64,000 bases of DNA. Source: Coniochaeta sp. PMI_546 (lineage: Eukaryota > Ascomycota > Sordariomycetes > Coniochaetales > Coniochaetaceae). The notes beneath the pieces were generated by a model. That model had not been told where the DNA came from and did not search any database. It was given only the letters and a program-made list of their open reading frames with translations. The stretch spans positions 1,187,277 through 1,251,276 of the forward strand of contig MU271143.1 in NCBI GenBank assembly GCA_021432605.1, written 5' to 3'. A program made the translations under genes and the position numbers. Shown one piece after another: positions 1 through 11,563 of the stretch; within the stretch, counting starts at the first letter, position 1, and each line of letters begins with the position of its first letter.

Positions 1-292
1 GTTATCGGAACAAGATGGACCAGCGCTTGGAAAGCAATGAATTGGTATTGCGATGGGGAATCTCAACGACTAAAGCAAATAAGCAGATGGCGACCAGCTT
101 CTCTGCCCGGACGGCGATAGCTGGGGCGGGAGATGTTTGAAAGATCAAGGCAAATAGAAGAACCAAACTTTTGGTACCAAGCCGCCAGATTCCCACGCAA
201 GAACCCAGATCATTTATAAGTACAGAAGCTCTCCCATCATTAACACCTTGCCCGAATCCCTTCACATGTCCATGTCTCGAAAGCCGGGGTGC

Positions 293-1790
293 TTATTTGG
301 CATTCTCGGGGCGGAGCGAACTGTAGCAGTTGTTGTTAGTTGAACGTGCCATGACATGCCATAGTGTTATCGGCCGGTGGTCAACCAGGGTAAAACTTAC
401 CGAACAGCCTTGCCAGCTCTCCAGATCTCGAGGTTCCGGATCTCCTCCATCTCGGCCTCGTACTTCTCACGGTAGTCAGGGGCGCTGTTGTACTCGAGCG
501 ACCGCTTGGTCTCGGAGCCGTCCTTGACAGCGTCATACAGGCTGTTGAAGACGGGCTTCAGGGCGTCCTTGAACTTGGGGGTCCAGTCGATGGCACCGCG
601 ACGGGCGGTGGTCGAGCAGGCCTCGAACATCCAGTCCATGCCGTTGGCGCCAATGAGCGGGTACAGAGACTGGGTGGCCTCCTCGACGGTCTCGTTGAAG
701 GCCTCGCTGGGGCTGTGGCCGCGCTCGCGGAGGACCTCGTACTGGGCGAGGAACATGCCGTGGATTCCGCCCATCAGGCAGCCGCGCTCACCGTACAGGT
801 CGGAGTACACCTCCTTCTCGAAGGTGGTCTCGTAGAGGTAACCGCTGCCGATGGCAACGCCGAGGGCAATGGCCTTCTCCTTGGCGTGGCCGGTGACGTC
901 CTGGTAGACGGCGAACGAGGAGTTGATGCCGCGGCCCTCGCGGAAGAGGGAGCGGACAGTACGGCCGGAGCCCTTGGGGGCGCAGAGGATGACATCGACA
1001 TCCTTGGGCACCTCGACCTTGGTGAGGTCCTTGAAGACGGGCGAGAAGCCGTGGGAGAAGTAGAGAGTCTGTTGGATTGTTAGCCCGTGGAAAATCCTGG
1101 AATTGAGTGGTTTGCAGCAACGTACCTTGCCCTTGGTGATCTGGGGCTTGATAGCGGGCCAAGTCTCGCTCTGGGCGGCATCGGAGAGGAGGTTCATGAT
1201 GATGGTACCGCGGCCGATGGCCTCGTCGACCTCGAAGAGGTTCTTGCCGGGGACCCAGCCATCCTGCTCAGCATCCTTCCACGACTTGCCGTTCTTCCGG
1301 ACACCGATGATGACGTTGAGGCCGTTGTCACGGAGGTTGAGACCCTGGCCGTGACCCTGCGAGCCGTAGCCGATCAGAGCAAGGGTGTCGTTCTTGAAGT
1401 AGTCCTGCGTGCCAGTGTTAGCTGTTGTCCTGTAAGTTGCACAATTCGTTGCGGTAGCATGACTCACCAAGAGCTTCTCCTTGGGCCAATCCTCACGCTC
1501 TGTAATATCATAAAAACACGAGTCAGTAATTGGATCCAGGTTACTGCCGGGTCCATGTAACCCCGGAATGGAGGCAATGACGCACCATAGACATCCTCCT
1601 TCGAACCAGCGAAGTCGATGGTCTTGACACCGCGAACCTGCTGCTTTGCGGGAGCAGCTGTGCGGGCAGCGGCGACGGTGGCCCGGATGGCACCGGCGGC
1701 AGCAACAAAGCTGCGCGTCTGAACGGCAGGAGAAGCCAATTGGCGGGCCAATGGCGAGCGCAGAGCGCGGGAGAAGCTTCTTGATGCCAT
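293..1790 (-). CDS. ILV5: Mitochondrial ketol-acid reductoisomerase (acetohydroxyacid reductoisomerase)
   Basis: Converts acetolactate and acetohydroxybutyrate to dihydroxy-acids in valine and isoleucine synthesis, using NADPH and Mg2+ in the mitochondrial matrix. Five exons: 1586-1790, 1468-1499, 1126-1404, 401-1068 and 293-320, giving 403 residues, close to the Neurospora enzyme. The N-terminus is Arg/Ser/Ala-rich with few acids, as in a matrix-targeting peptide. The Rossmann motif GYGSQGHGQG and the metal-binding stretch EKEVYSDLYGERG are intact. The last exon is only 28 nt: codon CG|T is split by an intron (321-400) with a perfect GTAAGT donor, a CTAAC branch site and a CAG acceptor. This gives the conserved tail RSLRPENAK; without splicing a stop falls right after AGKAVR. 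The introns at 1069-1125 and 1405-1467 are multiples of three and stop-free. The start at 1790 is chosen because it opens the targeting peptide. Confidence 0.96.
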
Positions 1791-1932
1791 TTTGAATGTG
1801 TGAATGGAGCGGAGATGGGTCAGTGAGGAAGGTAAGTGTTGAGGTGGGAGCTTTGAGAGGTTATAAAAGGCTTCACCGTAGAGAGTCACAACCACGCAGT
1901 TGAATTTTTCCAGTGCTGAGCTGTTGGTCTGA

Positions 1933-1942
1933 CCGACTTCGG
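1933..1942. promoter_or_regulatory. Leu3/LeuB-type everted repeat CCG-N4-CGG upstream of ILV5
   Basis: CCGACTTCGG, within perfect 5-bp arms GACCG/CGGTC (1931-1944), lies 143 bp upstream of the ILV5 start codon. Zinc-cluster regulators of the Leu3/LeuB type recognise CCG-N4-CGG and control branched-chain amino-acid genes in yeast and Aspergillus. The spacing matches that class. Binding is inferred. Confidence 0.55.
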
Positions 1943-2138
1943 TCCCAGTGCCCTTGGTACCCTAGGCGACCTGGTGGGGGCTCCGTGGTGGGGCAGAGTA
2001 ATTGGCGACTCGTGGTTGGTCGCTGGCGACTCTGGGGGATGTAGGGGCCCACGCCAGAGCGGATCAGGCGAGGTAGAGTTACGAGCCGAGATGTGTGGGG
2101 AGGGCCGATAGCCTGCCATTCGGGGCCAGAAGCTTGGT

Positions 2139-2145
2139 TGAGTCA
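2139..2145. promoter_or_regulatory. CPC1/Gcn4-type site TGAGTCA
   Basis: A perfect TGASTCA bZIP site about 350 bp upstream of the ILV5 start. General amino-acid control factors (Gcn4 in yeast, CPC1/CpcA in moulds) bind this sequence at biosynthetic genes. It is one of two in this promoter. Confidence 0.5.
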
Positions 2146-2247
2146 CAGGCCTGCAAGGTATCTGTACCGATCACGGGGGCTCGCTGGATCATGAAAGCAC
2201 GTAATGCGCTTGGTGATACCAGATGTTTGACCTTCTAATGTGTAGAC

Positions 2248-2254
2248 TGACTCA
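2248..2254. promoter_or_regulatory. Second CPC1/Gcn4-type site TGACTCA
   Basis: A perfect TGACTCA about 458 bp upstream of the ILV5 start, with a one-mismatch relative TGACTCG at 2308-2314. A pair of perfect heptamers within about 120 bp beside an amino-acid biosynthetic gene fits cross-pathway control. This is inferred from sequence only. Confidence 0.5.
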
Positions 2255-2793
2255 ACGAGGCCTCGCGCTCTGTTGTCCGCTACCGGTCAGGGAGAACAGG
2301 TCGATACTGACTCGTCGTCACCTCCTTGACCTTCTCCAAGAGGCTATGGCTCCGAATAGGAAATATCAGAATTAAATGCAAACCACTCGAAAAGTCCAAT
2401 CGCACGGTCAGACTCCTAAAGTGTCCTCATAATCATCAACGCAAACGCCGGACAATATCTCGCATCTATGCCCCTCTAATCATGCTGTAGTGCTTGTGTC
2501 ATCCAGCTCCTATCCATCTGACACTTCCAAACTGGTGCTCAAGCTAGGCCTCAAGCCAGGTCTTCGCAAGGAAGACGGCTTCCAGCCGTAAGACATTGCA
2601 ACTTCCACCTCCAAGACCATGGCTGCCGCCCTTCATAGCCTTTTGTAGCTCGTGGGTGTTGTGTAGACCTCCTACGCACGGCGGACTCCCTCAGTCGTAG
2701 GCCACAATGTCTGGATGGCACTCAAAGATCGTCCGCACAGCGCTTCTTTCCCAAGTCGGTATCCATATGCCGATAATCCTCGACCCATGAGCT

Positions 2794-3477
2794 CTACTTC
2801 AACACGGCATCAAACGTCTGGCCCCTAACCACACCGCCTTTCATAGCCGTCCTGACATTCCGCCTGAACCCATCCCTGTAATTCCTCAGATCCTCCGCGG
2901 CCTCCTTGTTCAGCGGATCACTCGCGTTCGGCTCGAGAAACAAGAACTGCAGGCCGACGATGACCGCGTTCAGGTTTAGCACCGGCTTCCAGTCCTCCCG
3001 AAGGATGTTGAGGCACACCTTGCCCTCCAAGTCAATATTCGGATGATAAATCTTCTCGCGACACTGCACCTTGGGCGGCTCGTGGGGGAAATTAGGCGTG
3101 ATGTTGAAGGTGAAGCTGAACCGGCCGCCCTTGTACATGCCCTCGTCCGGCTCGATGTAGAGGATAAAGGATAAGATGTTGTCTGGATCTGGGAACTCGG
3201 TGCGCATTGTACTGCCTAGGGAGAGCTCGGAAAGGTCTAGGGTGAGGGAGAACAAGTGTTAGAAGTTGTTGAGGTCGGTAGGCCCGAGAAACGGATGGGT
3301 TAGACATACCTTTTTGCACTCGTAATTGGGCGGCAGTCACCTTCTTCTTCTTGGTTCCTGCTGCGCCCTCGGCGCTCTCAGCCTTTTGCTGCTCTTTTTT
3401 CTGTCGGGGAGAGTCAGTAAGGGGTGCGACATGGTAGTAGTGTCCGCTATACTCACCATAGACCAGATCTTCAACAT
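2794..3477 (-). CDS. UBC12: NEDD8-conjugating enzyme E2 (UBC12 type)
   Basis: E2 enzyme that passes NEDD8/Rub1 from its E1 to cullins, activating SCF-type ubiquitin ligases. Three exons: 3457-3477, 3310-3400 and 2794-3236, giving 184 residues (human UBE2M has 183). Exon 1 codes only for MLKIWSM; UBC12 enzymes need such a short N-terminal peptide to dock on the NEDD8 E1. A Lys-rich spacer, then VTAAQLRVQKDL, leads into the UBC fold. The active-site Cys is residue 112 in GKVCLNILREDW, preceded by the HPN motif (YHPNIDLEG). The tail KEAAEDLRNYRDGF is typical of the NEDD8 branch and not of ubiquitin E2s. The tiny first exon explains why the longest open frame lacks the true start. Introns are 3401-3456 and 3237-3309. 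Confidence 0.95.
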
Positions 3478-4216
3478 CTTGGCGGTGGTCGGCAGTCGTG
3501 TAGGATGAGGAGAGGTGGATGGAGATGATGGCGGGGTACTTCTGGAAACCCAGACAGACACAAGCAGATAAGCTCCAAACACGGAACTGTAGAGATGATG
3601 CGAAATATGACAGTCACTGTTTGTTTTGTGAGGTGATCCCTCAACTGTCATCTACCTTCATCAAAAGATCAAACAATGTGCAGAAGAAGTGAACGGATTA
3701 CGAGAGCTTGCTGGTGGTCAAGGTTGCCACCAAGTCACTTGCAGCCTGACCCGGGTTGGCAGTGACAGATTCTCTAGCCTTGCGATTACGGGTGGCTGCT
3801 ATCGGAGATAAGATTATGTGCACGGGCCTAACCCGGCGCCAGATGACGAATGGACCACACTGATGCTGCTTTGCTTAGCATGAACCTCGTGTTCGTCTCA
3901 AGAACTTAAGAGCACGATTTGATTTATGTCGTGTTGGTTTCATAGAGTCCGAATGCATGGTTTTGGCTGAAAATCAACTTCCATAAACGCCTTTCGCCCC
4001 CATAGTGGCACTAACAAATATCTTATGCAACTTGATATACGCCGGAGCTGATGCCAACCTCATTTTAGGGGCACTGGTACAAGTCGATATGACATTTCAT
4101 CTTCAAGATCCCGACAACTATAAGTCCTCCAGCCATGAGGAGAGCCACGAAAGATGAAAATCAGCTTCTGATTCATCGCCCGCAGCCTACAGTCGGAGCA
4201 CCGTTGTGTAATGCCC
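3478..4216. other. Intergenic: UBC12 promoter and chitin synthase 3' flank
   Basis: No gene, RNA or repeat is recognised. Both flanking genes are on the minus strand, so this holds the UBC12 promoter and the chitin synthase 3' UTR. The unspliced reading of chitin synthase runs on to 4060, but only as an intron read-through artefact. Confidence 0.55.
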
Positions 4217-7189
4217 CTATCTCCGAGCAAAGCAGCACATGATGCCCGTCCGGCCCAGAAACCACAGGAAGCCCATGAACCGGACGATGGACAGTGCCGC
4301 AGTCGCAAACAGCAGGAACTTGAAGAACCAAGCCTGTCGAGCAGTCGCGTCCTAGAGGGCACGTTAGTATCAATGTCCGCAATGAAGTCGGATTGCAAGA
4401 GTAGACTCACCCCAATGCCCATGTTACTAAAGTTGTCGCTCGTAATTCCCACCGCCAGCGCACAATTGCTAAAAAGCCAAAGAACAACCAGAAACGTGCG
4501 GAAGGACTTGTACGAGTCGTTGATATCCTTCGGCTCCGGCTTTTCCTCCGGCTTGTACGGCGCCAGCGCCCGCCGCACCGTCCCCTCAAAGATCTCGTCG
4601 ATATCCTCTTGCGGCTTTTCAATCTCTTCTACCACAGCCTCGTCCTTGTCGCCCTTGCTGATGTGCGCAGACGGGAGCGACTCGCTCATGTCCGAGCCCT
4701 TGGTACCCCAAGAGACATCGTGCCAGTTGTTGAAGGCGTATACCATCAAGATGTTGATATACGTCGACATGAGGAGCAGGTAGTAGGGAAATGAGTGGAA
4801 CATATGCCACGGGTCCAGGTACATGAAGGACGCGACGAAGTAAAGGCCGTAAATGGTGACCAGGGCTACGAGAATGACGCCCGCTGAAGATGTGCCCCCG
4901 AACAGGCTCGCCACAGCATCGTGTGCGTTGTCAAAGTTGATCTGCTCGTCTATCGGCCTGGTGAATGCTTGAGCCACCAGGTAGCCGGAGAGGATCAGGA
5001 TGTATGTCTGGATCAAGGCGAAGACTCCGAACGATGTGATATAGGTGTACTTTGAACCCTTGGGTCGGTTTCCGAGTGCGAGGATGAACTGCAGAATAAC
5101 GAAGGCTAGGTAGATATACTTCAGGGCGGCGTTGAAATAAGGCGTCGCGGTATCGCCAAAGGGCCAGCCGTGGTGCTCTGCCTGGGTCGCAGACGGAGTC
5201 TTGGGCTTGCCGACAAGGTCCATGATGACAGTCGTGGTGAGCCAGTATGAAGCGAGAGAAAACCAGGTAAAGATGAGGTTGAGAATATTGTAGACGAGCT
5301 GAACATGGAAGAAGAACATGCGGACGAGGTTGTGGCCGCTCTTGTACATGCGCCCAAAGTGTATCAGCGAGTACAGGCTGGCGGCGAACGAACCGTTGAG
5401 CCATCTCCGGCGCTGGCCTATGAATTCGGCGGCTCCTTCGGGCACGTCCGTCTCGCCCTTGGCCGCCTTGATGTAGCTCAAATGCCACTTCTGGCCGGCC
5501 TTGGCGACGAGCTCGAAACAGAGAATACGATCTTCGGCTAAGAACATGTTCTTTTTGAAGATGTTCATTCCCTCGATACCCTTCTTGCCCAGGATCTTGG
5601 ACAGAGTGTGGTCACCGTGGAAGTACTGCTCCAGCGGACGCCCCATGATGGCACGGAACCTGTAGGCGGAGAAAGCACCTGGCAAGACACTGACATAGCC
5701 AAAAGAGCTCTCAAGCGGCTTGTCCAAAATGTTGGAGATTTTGTACTCGAAGTTCTGCACCGAGTTAGTTGAAGGGTCTAGTAGGTAGATTACTTGACTA
5801 TGGTTAAGGAAGAGAAAGTATCTACTACATCCTGGGGAGGGAGCTGGGTAGTTATACCTGGACCGCAACGAGAGGGTTGAGCAGCTTCTTGCCGCCGTTC
5901 AACATGGCGTGGATCTCACCGCAGGCTCCTCCCAGATCCTTGTCGTTGTAGAAGCCCTCCCACAGAGCAAGCAGGGACTTGGGGCTGGGCTTGGTGCCGG
6001 CATCGAGCAGGATACAGATCTCGGGGTTCAGAATGCGACCAAAAGCGTTGAACAGCCAGCGGTGAGAGTTGATCTTCTTGCTGTTCTCCTGCTTCAAGCA
6101 GAATATGAACTGCACAGGAGGCAGTGTCTGAGCATTGTCCTCCAAGGGTCGGATGAGCTGCTGTGAGGGAGTGACTGATAGTTGTGTTGTGTATTCGAAG
6201 ATGTGGGCGACGGTCTTCTGTCCGTTAACATCCTTCTTGATCACACCGTCCTGGTACACACCGATGGTAGCCAGGACGTCGAGCACGTTTTTGTCCGTCT
6301 TGTCGATACCGTCGAACACCAGGCAGACCACGATTTTCTGCCACGCTGGGCCGCCCTTGTTCCAGAAGGTCGACTTCTTGAGGTTTACAATGTCCCGGAT
6401 GTTCTGCATAACACCGTGCAGGGTACGTGACAGGAGCATCTTGTCTTCGTTGTAATACGTGATTGCGATCAGAAGCTCCGTGTGCCGATTGTACATGCGG
6501 GGCCGCAAGTCGTAGCCGTTCTTCAAGGTGAATTCGTTGGGATCGCAAGTAGCAGCTGTATAGCGCATCTTGAGGAATTCTTCACTACTGGCCTCCTCAT
6601 CTCGATATTTGGGCTGTACTGCATTGCGGATGGCGCTCGGAACTGGGTAGTCAATGCTCAGGACGGAGCCCTGGACAAGCTTGACCTTCCTGGTCGCGTA
6701 GCGCTTCAGTCCGCCTGCCGGAGCAGCATTCGGCTGCTGGCGAGCCATCCAGCTGTCGTCAGAGTCGAGCTCTGGACGATATTGACCGGGGGCGCCGCCA
6801 TAATCTTGGTTGAACGGCGGAGGCGTAGGGCCAACAGCAATACCCGGGCGCACGGTGCCAGCACCAGGAGCGTAGGATTCTGTCAGACTGTAGGCTGACA
6901 CTGGGCGTTGAGGTGGAGTATTTGCGCCGAGGTGACCCTGTGTGTCGTATGGCGCCTGGTGGTCGTAAGGAGCTTGATTTTGTTGGTGCAAAAGAGAATG
7001 TTCGACTTCGTCATCGTAGTCATCGACGGCAGGATTGTGAGGGTACTACATCGGTGATCTTGGTTAGCTTTGACACACTGTGAACAGGACATGACTTGTT
7101 GTACTCACATGTGATCCCGGGTTAAGATCTTGCAAGTTGTGGCCATCATCATAACCTTGCGGTCCTCCACCACGACCACCGTATGCCAT
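4217..7189 (-). CDS. chsB: Class III chitin synthase (chsB / Neurospora chs-1 type)
   Basis: Polymerises UDP-GlcNAc into cell-wall chitin at the plasma membrane; class III enzymes serve hyphal tip growth and occur in filamentous fungi. Four exons: 7109-7189, 5858-7045, 4411-5754 and 4217-4351, giving 915 residues. The N-terminus MAYGGRG, later [14 protein letters not shown], is the class III signature as I recall it. The CHS core carries [14 protein letters not shown] (Asp498) and QRRRW (537-541). Several membrane segments follow, and the protein ends MCCFARR. Intron 1 (7046-7108) splits the disordered N-terminus; the last intron (4352-4410) places a 45-codon final exon. Introns are phase 0 with GTGAGT or GTATAA donors. 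It diverges from OPY2 across 4.4 kb. The start at 7189 is chosen because the spliced first exon restores the family N-terminus. Confidence 0.95.
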
Positions 7190-10100
7190 GACTGCAGCGA
7201 CGCTAAGCGCCTAGAGACAGAATGATGAAGACGCTGGTGGATAGTGTGTATCAGACGATTACGCCGAGCTCTTGATTAAGGTTCCTGCCGACACGAGCCT
7301 GTGTATTTCGGAGAAGTATGCGGGTTGCGTGCCTCGTTGGCAGTGGTTATGAACAAAGGAAGCTCCGTTGCTACTGGAGACGTCGCTTGCTGCAGAGTGA
7401 CGGCCGAGAGATTTCGTGTTTCAGTCTAGACGAGATGCACGTAAAGATGCTGATAATGAAAGCTCAATGAGCACACCCACCTGATGTCAAGAGACGTATT
7501 TTAGGAAAGTACGGAACGATAAGAAAGACACTGGGTCACAGCATGAAAGGGATTTCAAGAATCAAGACTTGTTGGAGGGAGCAGGAGGTGAAATCCGGTA
7601 GCAACACTGACGTTTGTTGGCTGGCGTCACTTGCTGTGGATTTTGGTGTGGCTGTACGAGGGCAGGGGTCCATCAAGCTCGATTGGGATATCTGGGGCAC
7701 ACCTTCCACTGGACCAAAGGGAACCACCCAGCGAATTGCGGGAGCGCTCGGCAGTGGAAGAGCCCCAGACGAGGCAAACCAGGCAAAGCCAGCACCAAAC
7801 CAGCGCCTGGCACTCAATGCTGGTGCATAGTACGTCATCAGCCTCAGTCCAGAACCAACCTCGTAAAGGCATCTCTCGCGCCGCTAATCATCCCAGCTTG
7901 TGCGCCTCAAAGTGAATGTCGCCACGCTGGCTGAATTATGCCAACTGTACTGCCTTTTTTCCTCTCGTTTATTCTACGTGTACATATATGTGATGTCCGT
8001 ACAATCAACAAAGTTTAGATACAAAGTGATCGACGTTCTAGTCTTTCAATATGGAACAACTTCTGTCTCCATAGCGCATCTCTGCTCGACGCTCCGGTTG
8101 GTCCGTGTCTTACAACAAAGACCCCTGGATGCCCCTTATTTTCTAGCGGAAACATCGAAACAGGACCCACCACTGAAACATCACGCGCATACACGTTCTA
8201 ATACAGCACACCTCATGAGGGCTATGCTCACTGCGTACACAGTAATGTCTCCTCTGTTGTACGAGTAATACTCAGTACGCAGAGCATGTAGTGCTGGCAC
8301 CTGATGCCAGCTGTTCTCCTGGGAGGAAGAGGCAGCCCTTGGCTCACAACCACGTGCGAGAAATGAGCCATCATAAATACCTTGAGACATTCAAGCAATG
8401 ATATCTTGCAATACGAGCTGCGACTGGTTGCTACGTTGCGACAGCTCAGAGGCAAAAGCAATACCTGTGCAGACAGATTCAGCGGATTCTCTGAGCGTAA
8501 CAATTGCCTCAATTCTTCTTGTCCTTCGAGACGGTTTCCTCTCGACCTCTTTTCCGACCTATTTAGCGACCTCTGGCGGCCCGCAACCAAAAATAGCTGG
8601 TCCTTTATCCACATTGGAATGCTATCGTGTTAGTGGTGTTCAGCGTCAGAAACACGATACGCAGCTTGCCTTGATTCGGCATGGATTGGGCTGCGGCTGT
8701 GCATTTACTGAAGAATTATTACACTAGCTTGTCAACGTCGTCGCACTACACTCCATAACACACACACTACACGTAAGGTAGTGTACGGGTGCCGGCCACG
8801 CGGCGGCTCCACCTTGCAGTTACGAGCCGCCGGGATCGTACGCGACAGACGGCCGGAGCTACATCGGCTGTGCTTCAACCACACGGTGTGGCTAGACCAT
8901 CCGGATTATCGGCATTGTCGAGTACGATCAACACATCTCCTCGGCACCGGACAAGGACTGATGTTGATCACGGGACAAGTATGATAATCCCACGGGCGCC
9001 TGCCAAACCCTGAGACACGTGTTGTGCCACATGTGCCACTTCCTGGTGGGAGTTTGGTCTACCAGCAAAGCCGCCACATGTCTCCAAACCAGACAGCAAG
9101 TGCTGCTCAAGCAGGGCAATCTGGTATTCCAAGCCAGTTCATGGTGGTCTTCATGAATATTCATCCTTCGCTACTGCCTTTGCATCTCGAATAATACCTC
9201 TTCACAGTCCGCGGCGCCAAACACTCATGGCGCCACCCAGAGCATACAGCGCCGCCGTGTACCTGATATATCGCTTTGAAGTATCGTGGTCGGCGCATTG
9301 GACAACATGCAAAAGACACACACTTGAGGACGCGAAGATTTCTGATTGTCCCCACCTGATTACCGATGATGGTACTGTCTCTGCGAAAGTGATGATCACC
9401 GGGCGTTCTTTGCATGTTGGCCTTAGCCCACTGTGACAAGCCTTTTTTCCAGCCGTGGTCATCTTGTTATGCTTCTCATCACAAGTTGCTAAATAACCAG
9501 CTTTGGAAGGGACTTCATCTAGCAATGAGAAGTCGAGAGGGTAACCATCTCCTCTACAGACGGATCTGACGATGTGTCACTTACTCTGCTACGTATACCA
9601 TCTCTCATTCGACCCGGATCTGTCCTTCGCATACTGCAATATACTATGGTATAAGTATGATATATCGAGGAGCAAAGTCTCAAATACGAACACGTTGGCA
9701 CGCGACACTGCTGGATCCGATTTTATTGACTTTCATAGAACTAATTATCGCCATCATAAGCATGCGACTTGATGAGAGACCAATACCGTCAATCATGATA
9801 CTCGGCAGCATGCTTGACTGACACCGTCCTTGAAGGAGCGTCACAAACCCTGATGTCATTGGCGAAGTCCATCAATATGTCACCAAGCAGCTCGGACGAA
9901 GCAACGCACCTCTGTCTGTCCGTCCCGTGTCTGTCACCGCTATATTAACTGGCCTCTCAAGAAACACGGGTATGGCGGGCGAATTTCGGTAATGGGGGCA
10001 AAGGGGCAGCTTTGGCACGATCCCCGATTCGGCCACGTCTAAATTAATCGTAACAGCAGGCCGTCAACTTGGCAATCAGCACATCAATGCGCCAAAGGAT

Positions 10101-11563
10101 TGATTGCTATTGCAGCCGGGCCCATAAGTGCGCATTTATCTCTTGCCTGCTGATCCACGACGGCCGTCATAGTGGTTGCAACAATTCTGGAAATTCTTTG
10201 TTGAGGCTGGTTACATGTCCCGAGAACTCCCTGTTACCAGATTTTTGCCTCGAAGGCATTTTCATCCCTTGATGATGCGGCTGCTGCAACCTCTTGCGGG
10301 CACGGGCATTGATCCAGAGGGACCTGCAGTCATCCCACCGCATTGCGACACGATTGGACGACGAGAAGGCCAAAGGGCCAATGCTTATCTGAGATTGTCG
10401 TTCGTCGTTTTGGAAGTGGCGCCGAACCTTGCGTGACGCAGGCACCGAGAGGCTCGTCGGATTTCTGAGATCAGCAAACACGGCTGCTGTGCGTTCAAGG
10501 CATTTGAAGGCGTACAATAAGGTAGGGTCCCATGTGGTCGTCCCGGCTTCTGTGATCAATCTCTCTGCACATGACTCGGGCTTCTAAGCTAAGTTACCTT
10601 ATGTATCCCGTCGTTGGATCGGGGACGTTTACAACGTAGTAATCACTAGTTCCCGCCAAGCTCTGCATATCATCTGCAACAAAGCAATAAGTCGTCCGCT
10701 CTGCAGAAACAGCCAGCCTTCAGGTGGCATCCAGTCCGTCTCATGAAAGAGGGGGAAATGGCGGAAGTGGTAAATGTTAAAGTGGTCGCCAGACAGGGCT
10801 GTGGGTGTCCTCGCTGTTGACGAGCGAATCAGAAAGCAGCGGCCCCATCCAGTACGTTTCGCTAAAGTGCCCGGGGTCTGGCCCATCTCCAATTGTGGCG
10901 CTGGTCCTTGTCCCTTTTGTGCTCGTCCAGGCTGCTCCTTCCGCAAATGACAGGCCTGAACTTGGGCCAGCCGTCCCGTAAAGAACTCTGCGACCCGTCT
11001 TGAGGATGGATGGTTCCTGACTTTGAGTTCTCGCCCTCTCTCCACGCCGACCGTCAGCTTGTTGTCGTCCCTGAACTTTCCATCACAACAGCGCCATCTC
11101 AGCCGTTCACCAGCGTCCCATCATTGGATCCATTTGCTTGGATTCATGCCTTTCTAGGAACAGTATCATTTTCATCGTCGATTATCCTTCCATTCTCTCC
11201 GAGCTAGTCTCATTGTCACTCGTTTTTCCCGAATCTCTATACCCACTCTGTGCCTTCATTCCACGACCTCAAACCTACATCCCTTTCTCTCGCGTCAGCG
11301 TTCCAGTGTGTCGGTCATCCATCAACAACACATCAACATTGCCTTTCCTTGTACGGCAGTATCACCTATACAGTAACAAAAGTATTCGACTTATCGCGGG
11401 TTCGAGGTTGGCTTTGTTCGATCAGCGAAACGGATCGGCAAGCAAGGAAGTCAGCAGGACCCTTGATTCCACTTCGTCGATCACCATCATCCCGCCTGCC
11501 ACCTGCTCATGGTATAGTCTTACGTCGACTCTAACATCGTTGTTTGTCTGAAATACCGCAGAC
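7190..11563. other. 4.4-kb gene-free divergent spacer
   Basis: Lies between the divergent starts of chitin synthase (minus) and OPY2 (plus). Open frames up to about 138 codons occur on both strands but overlap one another and show no family motif or splice logic. I find no tRNA, transposon ends or coding relic. The last 500 bp (11050-11560) are pyrimidine-rich and probably hold the OPY2 leader. A non-coding RNA cannot be excluded. Confidence 0.5.

Larger units (their letters stand above)
1791..2793. other. Intergenic: ILV5 promoter and UBC12 3' flank
   Basis: No gene is seen. The stretch holds the ILV5 upstream region with the zinc-cluster and bZIP sites listed separately, then the 3' flank of UBC12. 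Short open frames here (for example 1886-2146) have no coding character. Confidence 0.6.

Noticed and set aside
4060-4216. C-terminal extension of chitin synthase in the unspliced frame
   Set aside because: Reading through the 59-nt intron loses the conserved MCCFARR end; splicing restores it.
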